A stretch of 33,010 bases of DNA from Candidatus Scybalousia scybalohippi (GTDB lineage: Bacteria; Bacteroidota; Bacteroidia; Bacteroidales; P3), in contig JAGHSX010000163.1 in NCBI GenBank assembly GCA_018065645.1, positions 1 through 33,010 on the forward strand, read 5' to 3'. Positions 21,281 to 31,093 of this stretch are shown here, in pieces; the first letter of the stretch is position 1; the number at the start of each line of letters is the position of its first letter. The notes beneath the pieces were generated by a model. That model had not been told where the DNA came from. It did not search any database and was given only the letters and a program-made list of their open reading frames with translations. Position numbers and translations under genes: made by a program.

Positions 21281-24175
21281 ATGAAAAGAATCTTGTTATT
21301 ATGGACTATGCTGGCATTATGTTGCTATAGTCTATTTGCTCAGCCAAATGTTCCAACCAATTTGGAAACTACAGATATTGATGATATTTCTGCTGTAATT
21401 AGTTGGAATGAAACAAATGTTGAAAATATAAACTATTACGAGGTTAATTGGTGGGTTTCTCTTAGTGAAGAAATATTCTCAATGGAAATAACAGAAGAAA
21501 CTTATCAATTATTGAATCTTATTTCTGGTACACAATATTTGTGGAAAGTTAGGGCAATAGATATTTATGGAGATACCAGCGCATGGAGTCCAACCATGTC
21601 TTTCTACACTCTTGGGTTCAGTACAGATTGTCCAGAAATAAATAATCTGGTTGTAGGTGATATGAATAATGGCCAACTTCTTTTGCAATGGGATGCAGAA
21701 CCTACAACAACACAATGGGAAGTGGTAATGGATGAAATAGGAACAAATCCATTCAATACAGGTTTTAGAGATACAACTTTGAATCTGGAATACGGTTTCC
21801 CTTCATTGATTCCTTCTCATAATTATCAGTTTGCTGTACGTTCTTTATGCTCTTCTTCTGTAAGTAACTGGAAGTATATTTATGCAAGATATTTGAATGA
21901 AAATAGCGTAAGACATTTTCCTATACAGGTATCTTTTGAAGATAGCGTTTCAAATTCTTATGTTGGTTTAATATCTTCTCCTTCCAATCCTTGGATAATA
22001 GGAAATGCAGATAATGAAGATGCTTCTATTGATGGACATTCTATTTATGTAAGTAATGATAACGGAACAACAGTCTCTTTTTCCAACAATAATGATGCTG
22101 TTTCCTATGCGTACATAGATTTTTATGTTCCAGAAAATGCGGTAAGTTTTTACATAGATTTTAAATACAAATCATCCATCAATACAGATAATGCTGGTAT
22201 GAAAGTGTACATGCTTTCAACTGGAAATCCTTTGAGTATAAATAATCTTCCTGAAGAAAATTATAGAGTAGGGGAAGTTATTTATAACAATACACAAGGT
22301 GAATGGGTGCAAGAGCATATTGAATTACCAGTAGAATATGCTGGCTCCGAAAGAAGAATAGCTTTTGCTTGGTTTAATAACGTAGACAGTTTGCTTAATC
22401 CTGAAGGAATGCCTTGTGAAATAGATAATATCTACCTAACAGCAAGGTATTGTGCTATTCCAGATTCTTTGCGAGCAAACTATATTTCTGCAACATCAGC
22501 TATGCTTGCTTGGAATATTGCTTCTAATCAAAGTTCGTACAATCTGCAATACAAGAAAGTTTCAGATGAACAGTGGACAGAAGTAAATGATATTGAAAAT
22601 AATTACCTTGTTTACAATCTTGATCCAGATACTTACTACCAATTTAGAGTACAGGCAGATTGTATCTCAGAGGAAAGTTTCTGGTCAGAAATAGATACTT
22701 TCAAGACACATGTTCTTGCAAATGTTCCAGAGAACCTTGCTTGCGAGCCAACAAATGTTTCTGCACAGATTTCATGGAATGATGATGAAAGTACAAACTA
22801 TTGGTTGGTATCCTGGAAAGAAAACCAATATAATGCCCTATGGAATACAGATACAGCTATGAATAATGGCAAGTATTTGGATAATTTGTCTCAAAATACA
22901 GAATATTTGGTAAAGGTGGCTGCTATAAACTACATTGGAGATACTAGTAGATGGAGTGATACTCTTATATTTTCAACCTTATGTTCTCCAATACAAGAAT
23001 TTCCTTATGCTATAAACTATATAATGGATTATAATAGTGTTAATGGATTCATAAATACTCCTACTTGTTGGCAGGTAAATGAAAATACATTAAACTCCGT
23101 TGTTTTCGATTTGACACAAATGACTGCTCCTGTTTTGAAATTTTCATATCTTGCAAATACAAATATGAGTGTTAGAATTTCAACAGACGGAGGAGAGACA
23201 TTCGCTATACTTGAGGCAGGATTGCTTTCAAATAGTTTTGTAGATAAGAAATATTCTTTGCTGGATTATGTTTATGATACAAATGTAGTCGTGTCATTTA
23301 CTTGCGTAGATAATCATCAGCAAACATCTATTATGAGAATTTGGGACTTTACCATAGAAGAAGGTTGTCAAACTCCTCAAATAGTGAATATAGATAGTAT
23401 CTCAACAGATGAGATTTCTATTTCTTGGGAAACAGGAAATGGAACTCTTTGGAATGTTTATCTAGAAGATGAAGATAGTCAAGTTCTTTCTATGGGGGTT
23501 ACTATGAATAATTCTTACACATTCTCAAATTTGGAACCTGCTACCTTGTACAATATTGTTATTTATGCACATTGTGGAGAAGAATTGTCTCTAGATAGTA
23601 CAAAATTGGATATTACTACTTTGACTGAACAGGGAAATTGTCAAATGCCTGAAGAATTTGAAGCATATTGGTGGCAAACCAAAGGTGAAGAGACTCTTTA
23701 CGCAACATGGCAACAACCAAATGGAGCAAATATCTGGCAAGTAGTGTACAAAGACTACTATGCTTACGCATGGGATACTGCACAAGTGACAATCAATCCA
23801 GTATTTACTCTTAGAAATCTAGAATTAGGAAGTTCTTATCTTGTAAAGGTTAGAACAATATGTGCTCCTGGAGATACCTCTGAATTTACTCCAATAGCAG
23901 TAGTTACTATTGGAAACAGTTCTATAGAGGAAGATGCTTCTATGGAAAAAGTAGTGGAAATATTCCCAAATCCTACTTCAGGAATATTAAATGTAACTAT
24001 GGAAAATGTTGATCTTTCCAATGCTTATCTTACAGATATTTCTGGTAAAGTACTTATAAGGTGGACAGAATTACCAGAACAAATTGATATTTCTTATTTG
24101 GAAAAGGGTGTTTATTTGTTAAATATCCTGGAAAAGACAGGTGGAAGAATCCAAAAGAAGATAATACTTCAATAA
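21281..24175 (+). CDS. Secreted multi-fibronectin-III protein with T9SS sorting domain
   Basis: A 964-residue surface or secreted protein. In order: signal peptide 1-21 (Y-S-L-F-A-Q), two FN3 domains (about 22-110 and 114-203), a beta jelly-roll-like domain (about 210-385), two FN3 domains (about 388-560), a second shorter jelly-roll-like region (about 565-690), two more FN3 domains (about 692-870), and a C-terminal T9SS type A sorting domain from about 885 (V-E-I-F-P-N-P-T-S-G-I-L-N-V, ending K-K-I-I-L-Q). The FN3 units share the W-x-x-Y-x-V / T-x-Y-x-x-x-V-R-A pattern. No catalytic domain is seen, so adhesion or substrate binding is likely. It is a single-gene unit with a perfect terminator. 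FN3 boundaries are approximate. Confidence 0.9.
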   Translation: MKRILLLWTMLALCCYSLFAQPNVPTNLETTDIDDISAVISWNETNVENINYYEVNWWVSLSEEIFSMEITEETYQLLNLISGTQYLWKVRAIDIYGDTSAWSPTMSFYTLGFSTDCPEINNLVVGDMNNGQLLLQWDAEPTTTQWEVVMDEIGTNPFNTGFRDTTLNLEYGFPSLIPSHNYQFAVRSLCSSSVSNWKYIYARYLNENSVRHFPIQVSFEDSVSNSYVGLISSPSNPWIIGNADNEDASIDGHSIYVSNDNGTTVSFSNNNDAVSYAYIDFYVPENAVSFYIDFKYKSSINTDNAGMKVYMLSTGNPLSINNLPEENYRVGEVIYNNTQGEWVQEHIELPVEYAGSERRIAFAWFNNVDSLLNPEGMPCEIDNIYLTARYCAIPDSLRANYISATSAMLAWNIASNQSSYNLQYKKVSDEQWTEVNDIENNYLVYNLDPDTYYQFRVQADCISEESFWSEIDTFKTHVLANVPENLACEPTNVSAQISWNDDESTNYWLVSWKENQYNALWNTDTAMNNGKYLDNLSQNTEYLVKVAAINYIGDTSRWSDTLIFSTLCSPIQEFPYAINYIMDYNSVNGFINTPTCWQVNENTLNSVVFDLTQMTAPVLKFSYLANTNMSVRISTDGGETFAILEAGLLSNSFVDKKYSLLDYVYDTNVVVSFTCVDNHQQTSIMRIWDFTIEEGCQTPQIVNIDSISTDEISISWETGNGTLWNVYLEDEDSQVLSMGVTMNNSYTFSNLEPATLYNIVIYAHCGEELSLDSTKLDITTLTEQGNCQMPEEFEAYWWQTKGEETLYATWQQPNGANIWQVVYKDYYAYAWDTAQVTINPVFTLRNLELGSSYLVKVRTICAPGDTSEFTPIAVVTIGNSSIEEDASMEKVVEIFPNPTSGILNVTMENVDLSNAYLTDISGKVLIRWTELPEQIDISYLEKGVYLLNILEKTGGRIQKKIILQ

Positions 24176-24190
24176 AAATTGATTGATTCT

Positions 24191-24230
24191 AATAAAACGA
24201 GGTTTCCATTTTAGGAGACCTCGTTTTATT
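24191..24230 (+). terminator. Terminator of the FN3 protein gene
   Basis: AATAAAACGAGGT (24191-24203) pairs perfectly with ACCTCGTTTTATT (24218-24230), followed by TTAC. Its arms resemble the nearby repeat units (TAAAACGA / TCGTTTTA). Confidence 0.8.
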
Positions 24231-24235
24231 TTACT

Positions 24236-24310
24236 AACTCTTCGTTTTAGAAAAATAAAACGAAGAGTTAGCGTAGCGAAACGAAGAGTTAGAAAATTAA
24301 AACTTCGTTT
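24236..24310. repeat. Palindromic intergenic repeat, copy B
   Basis: AACTCTTCGTTTTA (24236-24249), GAAAAA, TAAAACGAAGAGTT (24256-24269): identical to copy A at 14265-14298. ACGAAGAGTTAG then recurs at 24260 and 24281, and a partial ACTTCG at 24302, all in 21-base steps. The final unit also supplies one arm of the terminator for the convergent TPR gene. Confidence 0.85.
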
Positions 24311-24329
24311 TTTTCTTGGTTATACGAAG
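24303..24329 (-). terminator. Probable terminator of the TPR gene, built partly from the repeat
   Basis: CTTCGT (24303-24308) pairs with ACGAAG (24324-24329). On the minus strand it is followed by TTTTAATTTT, 11 bases after the stop codon. The stem is short, so confidence is moderate. Confidence 0.5.
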
Positions 24330-24339
24330 ACTCTGTTTT

Positions 24340-25377
24340 TTACTCCATATTGTATCTGCAGAAATAATTTGAGGTGCTGATAGGAATTGGGTGAGATTTT
24401 ATCCATTTTGAGTATCTTTCCCATTGAGCGGAGTTGCTGGAAATCCATTGTTTGGTTGTCTTTGGTTCTCCATAAGCAAACAAATGGTAACAATGGGCAT
24501 CGAACAATCCTTTAGAGATAAGATCTTTTTCATAAGCAAACAAAACATTGTCAAAATCTGGCGCTTGCTCGTATATTTTCAAAATGAAATTGCGTCTTAT
24601 ATCTATTAAGGTGCGCAAGTCAAGTCTTGAAAGTCTATTGCAACATTGTTGCATAATTTCATTAAAGGTTTTGGGAAGTAGATTCTTCCTTTCGTATGAG
24701 TCAGAGTAAACAATAATATTGTTGTTGAAATCTACTACAGCTTTTCCTTTGTCTTCTTTTATGCAGAAGAAATAAGCATCTAACAATTCCTTGCTCATTT
24801 CCTTGCTTCTTTCGGTTTCAGGCTCAAGAAGCATAAATATTTCTCCGTACAATACACCCCAAACCATTTCTGTACTCATAAGAAATACTTTTGCTGCACG
24901 AAAATAGTTGGAAGAAAACAAAGGGTCTGCTTCTATTCCTTTTTCATACCAGTATAAAGCATTTTTGAAATTGCCATCTTTGAATTCTATGTTTCCTAAC
25001 TCCAAATAAAGATTTCCTGCTTTGGGATATTTGTTAAGACCTGCTTTGTAAATATCTGTTGCTTTGTATTTGTTGCCATATTCATCGTAAGCATTGCCAA
25101 GTAACTGATAAATCTCGCTTGGAGCAGAATCTTTGTTGTAGAAAGGAGTAAGTACTTTTATGGCTTTAATGTATTCTTTGTTGCAATAATAAGTCCAAGC
25201 TAATTCATAAGAATAAGTGAGAGAGTCGCCACCTTGTTTTAGGCCTTTTATAAGTAGGTGCTCTGCGTCAAACCATCTTTCTTCGTCTAGAGCTTTTGTC
25301 GCCAAAACAAACAAAGAATCCTGTGCCGCAGACACACAAGTAATTAAAATGAATATACTAAAAATTAACTTTTTCAT
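24340..25377 (-). CDS. Exported TPR-repeat protein
   Basis: A 345-residue protein from the ATG at 25377. A TTG three codons earlier (25386) is also in frame but would lie inside the promoter box, so I prefer the ATG. Signal peptide 1-18 (C-V-S-A-A-Q). Residues about 20-175 are TPR-like helical pairs (for example L-Y-L-E-L-G-N-I-E-F-K-D-G-N-F-K-N-A-L-Y, then W-Y-E-K-G-I-E-A-D-P). The C-terminal half is helical with no motif I recognise. TPR proteins of this type are usually periplasmic scaffolds. TAnnTTTG ends 6 bases before the ATG, predicting a leaderless mRNA. Function unknown. Confidence 0.8.
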   Translation of the reverse strand: MKKLIFSIFILITCVSAAQDSLFVLATKALDEERWFDAEHLLIKGLKQGGDSLTYSYELAWTYYCNKEYIKAIKVLTPFYNKDSAPSEIYQLLGNAYDEYGNKYKATDIYKAGLNKYPKAGNLYLELGNIEFKDGNFKNALYWYEKGIEADPLFSSNYFRAAKVFLMSTEMVWGVLYGEIFMLLEPETERSKEMSKELLDAYFFCIKEDKGKAVVDFNNNIIVYSDSYERKNLLPKTFNEIMQQCCNRLSRLDLRTLIDIRRNFILKIYEQAPDFDNVLFAYEKDLISKGLFDAHCYHLFAYGEPKTTKQWISSNSAQWERYSKWIKSHPIPISTSNYFCRYNME

Positions 25378-25383
25378 ACTTTG

Positions 25384-25391
25384 CAAAGTTA
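25384..25391 (-). promoter_or_regulatory. Promoter -7 box 6 bases from the TPR gene ATG
   Basis: CAAAGTTA reads TAACTTTG on the minus strand. The expected start of transcription falls at or next to the ATG at 25377. Confidence 0.6.
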
Positions 25392-25415
25392 CAACATTAT
25401 CTCATTTTTTTCTTG

Positions 25416-25423
25416 TATCTTTG
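25416..25423 (+). promoter_or_regulatory. Promoter -7 box of the nucleoid-associated protein gene
   Basis: TATCTTTG at 25416-25423, 20 bases before the ATG at 25444. It is only 24 bases from the divergent box at 25384-25391, so both promoters share upstream DNA. Confidence 0.6.
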
Positions 25424-25443
25424 CAAAAAAATAAACTGGAATT

Positions 25444-26490
25444 ATGATGACATGTGCAGATGCAGTACTCGAAAGATTGGTATTGCATAAGGTTGGAAAT
25501 AAAGAGAAAGGAGATGCACTTATTCTTAGTGCCACACCTTATATTCTTAACGCAGATATTTCTTCTGTTTTGTTACATTATTTTACTAATCCTTTTAAGG
25601 GAAGTCAGTATTATGTTTTCTCAAATGAGGGAGATGTAAGTTACAATAGTATGTACAATTGTGTCTCAAGAATCTTTGATGACCCAAAACAAAACCTATA
25701 CGAAGAAAGTTGCAATATTGCTCAACATCTTTATGATGTTTCTTTGCATCCAAACATTAAACCAGGGGAACTTTATGTTACTTATATGACTAAGTGTTTT
25801 CTTGATGGAGAAGTCGTTGATGCAGTAGGTATATTCAAAAGCGAGAACAAGGAAACCTATATAAAGATTTACCCAGATGGAGATAATTTTGACATAGAAC
25901 AGGACAACGGAATAAACATAAATAAGTTGGATAAAGGGTGTATTGTTTTCAATAAGGAAAGAGAAGATGGTTATGTAGTCGCCGTTGTTGATACGACATC
26001 TAGAGGTAATGAAGCAGTTTATTGGGTTGATGAGTTTTTGTCTTTAAGAGTTAGACAAGATTCATACTACAAGACAGAAAGAGTATTGGATGTTTGTAAG
26101 GGCTTTGTTATGGATTATCTTCCAAAAGAGTATGATATAAGCAAGGCTGACCAAGCAGAATTTTTAAACCGTTCCAGCGATTTCTTTAGAGAAAATAAGC
26201 AATTCCAGACAGATACTTTTGCAGAAAAAGTAATGGAAACACCAGATTTGCAAGAAAAATTCAAAGCATACAAAGATGAATTTGCAAAAGAATATGAAGT
26301 GGATCTTCAGGAAGATTTTACTTTGAATGAAGATGCTTTGAAAAAAATGACAAGATATTTGCGTAGTGTGATAAAACTGGATAAAAATTTTACACTATAC
26401 ATTCATGGCAGAAGAGATAGAGTTGAGGTAGGGGAAGATGAGGAAAGAGGTTTGAGATACTATAAACTCTATTTTGAAAAAGAATCATAG
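25444..26490 (+). CDS. Nucleoid-associated protein, NdpA/YejK (37 kDa) family
   Basis: A 348-residue cytoplasmic protein without a signal peptide. It resembles the 37-kDa nucleoid-associated family (NdpA, YejK): an N-terminal A-V-L-E-R-L-V-L-H-K-V-G-N, the central V-V-D-A-V-G-I-F-K-S-E-N-K-E-T-Y, the W-V-D-E-F-L-S-L segment, and a C-terminal helical and strand region ending in Y-K-L-Y-F. The E. coli member binds the nucleoid, and its exact job is unresolved. Length is normal for the family. It is transcribed alone, divergent from the TPR gene; the next gene, enolase, has its own strong promoter. Confidence 0.82.
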   Translation: MMTCADAVLERLVLHKVGNKEKGDALILSATPYILNADISSVLLHYFTNPFKGSQYYVFSNEGDVSYNSMYNCVSRIFDDPKQNLYEESCNIAQHLYDVSLHPNIKPGELYVTYMTKCFLDGEVVDAVGIFKSENKETYIKIYPDGDNFDIEQDNGININKLDKGCIVFNKEREDGYVVAVVDTTSRGNEAVYWVDEFLSLRVRQDSYYKTERVLDVCKGFVMDYLPKEYDISKADQAEFLNRSSDFFRENKQFQTDTFAEKVMETPDLQEKFKAYKDEFAKEYEVDLQEDFTLNEDALKKMTRYLRSVIKLDKNFTLYIHGRRDRVEVGEDEERGLRYYKLYFEKES

Positions 26491-26521
26491 GAAATAAATA
26501 GACTTTTTTGAAGAAAAAATG

Positions 26522-26552
26522 TTTGTGAGAAGCAGATTTTTTTCTAACTTTG
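26522..26552 (+). promoter_or_regulatory. eno promoter
   Basis: TTTG (26522-26525) and TAACTTTG (26545-26552) are 19 bases apart, a full match to the Bacteroidota pattern. The leader to the ATG at 26610 is about 50 bases and A/T-rich. Confidence 0.75.
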
Positions 26553-26597
26553 CAAGTCTAATAAAATAATACAATTAAATATTACTAATCTTTTTAA

Positions 26598-27905
<1,308 letters not shown>

Positions 27906-27926
27906 TAAACAAATAATACTATAAAT

Positions 27927-27957
27927 AAAAGGTGGCAACAAGTTGTTGCTGCCTTTT
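27927..27957 (+). terminator. eno terminator
   Basis: AAAAGGTGGCAACA (27927-27940) pairs with TGTTGCTGCCTTTT (27944-27957), allowing two G-T wobbles, and runs into a stretch of eight T. Confidence 0.85.
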
Positions 27958-28055
27958 TTTTGTTGCTGCAATATTTTGTATTATTTTTCGTTAAAAATGT
28001 TCAAGGATTCGAGGTAAATTCTTTTTATTTGTAAGGATATAGTTAAGAACAAAAA

Positions 28056-30140
28056 ATGAAAATAAAATACATCTTAATACTTGTATTTGTATTCTTTGCA
28101 AATACAATAAAAGCTCAGTTGTCTGTGGTTGATGGTGTCTATCAAATAACATCTGCGGCGGACCTTGTTTATCTTTCAAATCATTCGGAATTGTGGACAA
28201 AAGGTCATTCTTTTCTTTTGACTCAAGATATAAATATGATTGCTGTCGCAAATTTTTCTCCTATAGGGAATACAGGAACGATGTTTGAAGGAGTTTTTGA
28301 TGGAGGTAATCATAAAATAAGTAATTTGAAGGTAACACAGTCAACAAATGGTGGAGATACATATGCTGGCTTGTTCGGTAGGATAGGTTCTTATAATACA
28401 TACAATCAACCTTACGCAGTTGTTAGAAATGTTATTATTTCAAATGCAAATCTAACAGCAAAATGGTCTGGAGGTATTGCAGGTTGGGTTGCTTATCCTT
28501 CCATTATAGAAAATTGCAGGGTAGAAAATTCTACTATTGTTGGAGGTTACGTTGCAGGAGGAATAATAGGTACAATGAATTCTGTTGGAACCAATAGTCA
28601 AACAGATCCTTCTGGCTATATGTCTGCATACCTAAAAGATAATGTAGCAATAGCTTGTACCATAAAGGGAGATAATATTTATATGGGATTTGTAGGAGAT
28701 TTAGTCGGTTTGTATGATCCCGGTTCTAAGAGTATAATACAGGAAGTTATTACAGGAAATCAGTATGGCGGTAATTCTCTTAGTGGTGCTGCTAATGTCA
28801 ATCCAGCAATAGGTAATGGTGGTAGTCAAAATGGGGGAATGGATTTGCCTGAAGCAGAATTGGAAGGTGTAGGAAATATTCATATTTTAGATATTATTGT
28901 TGGCAGATGGAATCTTGTAGGTACCTATATCAAAAATGCAAAACTTTCCATACTGGGTGATAATTTTACTCTAAATCATGGAGAACATGATATGGCTGTT
29001 GTTGGATTTGATTATGCAAACAATAATTGGGACGGAGATTATCTGTATGCAAAAGATGAAATGAAACTAGGTGAAGGTTATTTCGTATGGCCTTACCCTT
29101 CTTCAAGACCAGATACAAACAATAATGGAGCAATAACAAATTATAATGATGCAGGACAATACTTGTATTGGATGCAAGGTGGAAATGTTAATACAGATGA
29201 TGTGACTGTTACAAAAACTAACACCGCAGAAGAAAATACATCAGGAGGTATTGCGCAAGCTTTATGGTTTTCTTTTGCTAACCCATTTCCGACTACTTTG
29301 ACTTGGAGCGAAATCCAGGGAGATAATATTCAGGGGTCAAGTGGTTATGTTTATGTCTATGATGCAGATGGCGGAGCATGGGAATATGAAACATCATTTG
29401 AAATGTCTAGAGGTTTTATGCTTGCACCTACAAGTGGAAGAACACTATCAATAACAATGAGCAAATCTTCTGCAAAAAAATCTATGAAAGAAGAAAAGAG
29501 AAATCCTATTACTTTTTCGGTTTCTACCAACAAGCATACTAGGAAGGCAAAAGCATATATAGACGTAAATGCAAATAATCGTTTCGATAAGAAAGATACC
29601 TACGCTATGCTAAATGACAGGAAAGGTTTTGTGGAACCATACTTTTTTGTTAATCATAGACAGATAGTGGAAAATTTTATTTCTACTCTTCCGTATGAGA
29701 CAGAGATTCGTTTTCATTCTGTTGAATATTCTCCTGTATGCTTGTCTGTTCAAAATATCCCTGATAGTATTGTGGTCAGTATAATCAATGAACAATCAGA
29801 ACGAGAAGTTATTTTGAATGATGAAGGGTATTATTTTGTAGTTGCTCCAGGAGAAAATGAAGGCAAATATAAGATTCGTTTTTCCAAAATAGATGTGGGT
29901 TTGGAACAAGTTCAGGAAAAAGAAATAGATATCAGTATTTGGAATGAAAGAAATGTTGTGTATCTTTCAGGGGAAGATATGAAGAGCGTGGAAGTGGTAA
30001 ATGCACTTGGGCAAAAAGTATATTCTTCCAATGTAAATGGTAACTATAAGTCTTTAACTTTGGGTAAAGAGTTAGGTTTTTATGTTGTAAAAGTGAAAAC
30101 AAGTGACTCTGTTGTTTCGCAGAAAATACTTGTGGATTAG
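28056..30140 (+). CDS. GLUG-type secreted protein with probable T9SS sorting domain
   Basis: A 694-residue exported protein. Signal peptide 1-21 (T-I-K-A-Q). Residues about 25-190 resemble the start of GLUG-motif surface proteins: Y-Q-I-T-S-A-A-D-L-V-Y-L-S, then F-S-P-I-G-N-T-G-T-M-F-E-G-V-F-D-G-G-N-H, then Y-A-G-L-F-G-R-I-G, S-G-G-I-A-G-W-V and A-G-G-I-I-G-T-M. This should be a right-handed beta-helix. A beta-rich middle region (about 255-480) and a lysine-rich linker near 470-485 follow. The end (about 625-694: V-E-V-V-N-A-L-G-Q-K-V-Y, G-F-Y-V-V-K-V-K, Q-K-I-L-V-D) fits a T9SS type A domain, though the P-N-P motif is missing. Probably an adhesin or glycan-binding surface protein. No clear promoter box was seen. 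Confidence 0.82.
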   Translation: MKIKYILILVFVFFANTIKAQLSVVDGVYQITSAADLVYLSNHSELWTKGHSFLLTQDINMIAVANFSPIGNTGTMFEGVFDGGNHKISNLKVTQSTNGGDTYAGLFGRIGSYNTYNQPYAVVRNVIISNANLTAKWSGGIAGWVAYPSIIENCRVENSTIVGGYVAGGIIGTMNSVGTNSQTDPSGYMSAYLKDNVAIACTIKGDNIYMGFVGDLVGLYDPGSKSIIQEVITGNQYGGNSLSGAANVNPAIGNGGSQNGGMDLPEAELEGVGNIHILDIIVGRWNLVGTYIKNAKLSILGDNFTLNHGEHDMAVVGFDYANNNWDGDYLYAKDEMKLGEGYFVWPYPSSRPDTNNNGAITNYNDAGQYLYWMQGGNVNTDDVTVTKTNTAEENTSGGIAQALWFSFANPFPTTLTWSEIQGDNIQGSSGYVYVYDADGGAWEYETSFEMSRGFMLAPTSGRTLSITMSKSSAKKSMKEEKRNPITFSVSTNKHTRKAKAYIDVNANNRFDKKDTYAMLNDRKGFVEPYFFVNHRQIVENFISTLPYETEIRFHSVEYSPVCLSVQNIPDSIVVSIINEQSEREVILNDEGYYFVVAPGENEGKYKIRFSKIDVGLEQVQEKEIDISIWNERNVVYLSGEDMKSVEVVNALGQKVYSSNVNGNYKSLTLGKELGFYVVKVKTSDSVVSQKILVD

Positions 30141-30169
30141 AGGGAAAAATGAAATTTCTTTGAAAAACT

Positions 30170-30201
30170 TTTGGCAGATTACAGAAAAGGTTGTAAATTT
30201 G
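30170..30201 (+). promoter_or_regulatory. rpmB promoter
   Basis: TTTG (30170-30173) and TAAATTTG (30194-30201) are 20 bases apart. The leader to the ATG at 30257 is about 50 bases. Confidence 0.7.
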
Positions 30202-30256
30202 CAAACTCAAAATTGGAGTATAAAACAAGATAATAACAATAAAAATATAGAATACA

Positions 30257-30496
30257 ATGTCAAGAATTTGCGAAATTACAGGTAAGAAAGCAATGAAGGG
30301 AAACCACGTTTCTCACTCAAACATTAAGAATAAGAGAAGATTTTATCCTAACCTACAAGTTAAGAAATTCTATCTTCCAGAAGAAGATGCTTGGGTTACT
30401 TTGAAAGTAAGTGCAAAGGGTATGAGAACAATCAATAAAAAAGGTCTCATTGCTTGTTTGAATAATTCAATTGAAAAAGGTTACATTCAATACTAA
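30257..30496 (+). CDS. rpmB: Ribosomal protein bL28
   Basis: A 79-residue large-subunit protein. M-S-R-I-C-E-I-T-G-K-K-A-M-K-G-N at the start, V-S-H-S near 18-21, then N-K-R-R-F-Y-P-N-L and V-S-A-K-G-M-R-T-I-N-K-K-G-L identify bL28. As I recall, the Bacteroidota rpmB is usually followed at once by rpmG (bL33) and a small DUF4295 gene; here it stands alone, with a terminator 25 bases after the stop codon and a thioesterase beyond. The S-A-K-G-M-R stretch looks closer to the proteobacterial form than to the S-A-A-G-L-R I would expect. Strong promoter upstream. Confidence 0.96.
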   Translation: MSRICEITGKKAMKGNHVSHSNIKNKRRFYPNLQVKKFYLPEEDAWVTLKVSAKGMRTINKKGLIACLNNSIEKGYIQY

Positions 30497-30520
30497 ACCT
30501 TAATAATTGATAAGACAATA

Positions 30521-30556
30521 AAAGGCTGTCGTAGAGTTTATCTATGGACAGCTTTT
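30521..30556 (+). terminator. rpmB terminator
   Basis: AAAGGCTGTC (30521-30530) pairs with GACAGCTTTT (30547-30556), one G-T wobble, and continues as TTTATAAGG. An in-frame ATG of the thioesterase frame at 30544 falls inside this hairpin, which argues against that start. Confidence 0.8.
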
Positions 30557-30591
30557 TTTATAAGGTTGTTTTTTATAAAAAGAATAAAGAA

Positions 30592-31023
30592 ATGGAACCA
30601 GTTGTAGTAGATGTAAAACATAGAGTACAATATTATGAAACAGACAAGATGGGTTATGTTCATAATAGCAATTATTTTCGTTTTTTTGAGATAGGACGTA
30701 CAGAGTTTATGAGAACTTATGGCGTGGAGTATTCTGCAATGGAGAAAGAAGGTGTGATGATGCCTTTGATAGAGCAGCATGCTCGTTACCATACTCCAGC
30801 CTTGTATGATGAACTTATCACAATAAGAACTATTGTGGAGAAAATGCCTATGTCTAGAATACATTTTGAGTACAGAATACTGAAGACTGATGACAACGGA
30901 AAAGAAATTCTTGTTTGTGAGGGTTGGAATGAGTTGTGTTTTATAGATGAGAAAACTAGAAAACCTTTACGCTGCCCTTTGTGGGTGCAAGAAAAGTTGG
31001 AAAAAGTTTTGCCAGTAAAATAA
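30592..31023 (+). CDS. Hotdog-fold acyl-CoA thioesterase (YbgC/FadM type)
   Basis: A 143-residue cytoplasmic protein from the ATG at 30592. The earlier ATG at 30544 would add 16 residues encoded by the rpmB terminator, so I reject it. The motif V-Q-Y-Y-E-T-D-K-M-G-Y-V-H-N-S-N-Y-F near 10-27 holds the Asp of the 4-hydroxybenzoyl-CoA thioesterase family, and E-I-G-R-T-E-F-M-R follows in the central hotdog helix. Such enzymes release CoA from short acyl or aromatic thioesters; the substrate is unknown. No promoter box is seen between the rpmB terminator and the ATG, so transcription may depend on readthrough. Confidence 0.9.
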   Translation: MEPVVVDVKHRVQYYETDKMGYVHNSNYFRFFEIGRTEFMRTYGVEYSAMEKEGVMMPLIEQHARYHTPALYDELITIRTIVEKMPMSRIHFEYRILKTDDNGKEILVCEGWNELCFIDEKTRKPLRCPLWVQEKLEKVLPVK

Positions 31024-31038
31024 AAAGGTGTATTTTTG
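31008..31038 (+). promoter_or_regulatory. rpsU promoter
   Basis: TTTG (31008-31011) and TATTTTTG (31031-31038) are 19 bases apart; the upstream box lies in the last codons of the thioesterase gene. The leader is about 50 bases. Confidence 0.7.
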
Positions 31039-31080
31039 CACTTTGTAAAGTTAACATTTATTTATTAATTAAAAAAGAAA

Positions 31081-31085
31081 GAGGT
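31081..31085 (+). promoter_or_regulatory. SD-like site of rpsU
   Basis: GAGGT, within AAAGAGGT, ends 8 bases before the ATG at 31094 and can pair with the 16S 3' end. Apart from hpf, the other genes of the window have A/T-rich leaders without such a site. In Bacteroidota the anti-SD is hidden with the help of bS21, so this site fits autoregulation of rpsU. Confidence 0.65.
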
Positions 31086-31093
31086 ATAAAATT

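Noticed and set aside
24183..24380. Small basic frames with A-K-R-R-V peptides here, at 32567-32788 and at 32649-32870
   Set aside because: The shared peptide comes from translating the intergenic repeats; the frames overlap terminators and have no start signals.
30544..30591. Longer start of the thioesterase at 30544
   Set aside because: That ATG is inside the rpmB terminator hairpin and the extra 16 residues lie ahead of the normal hotdog start.
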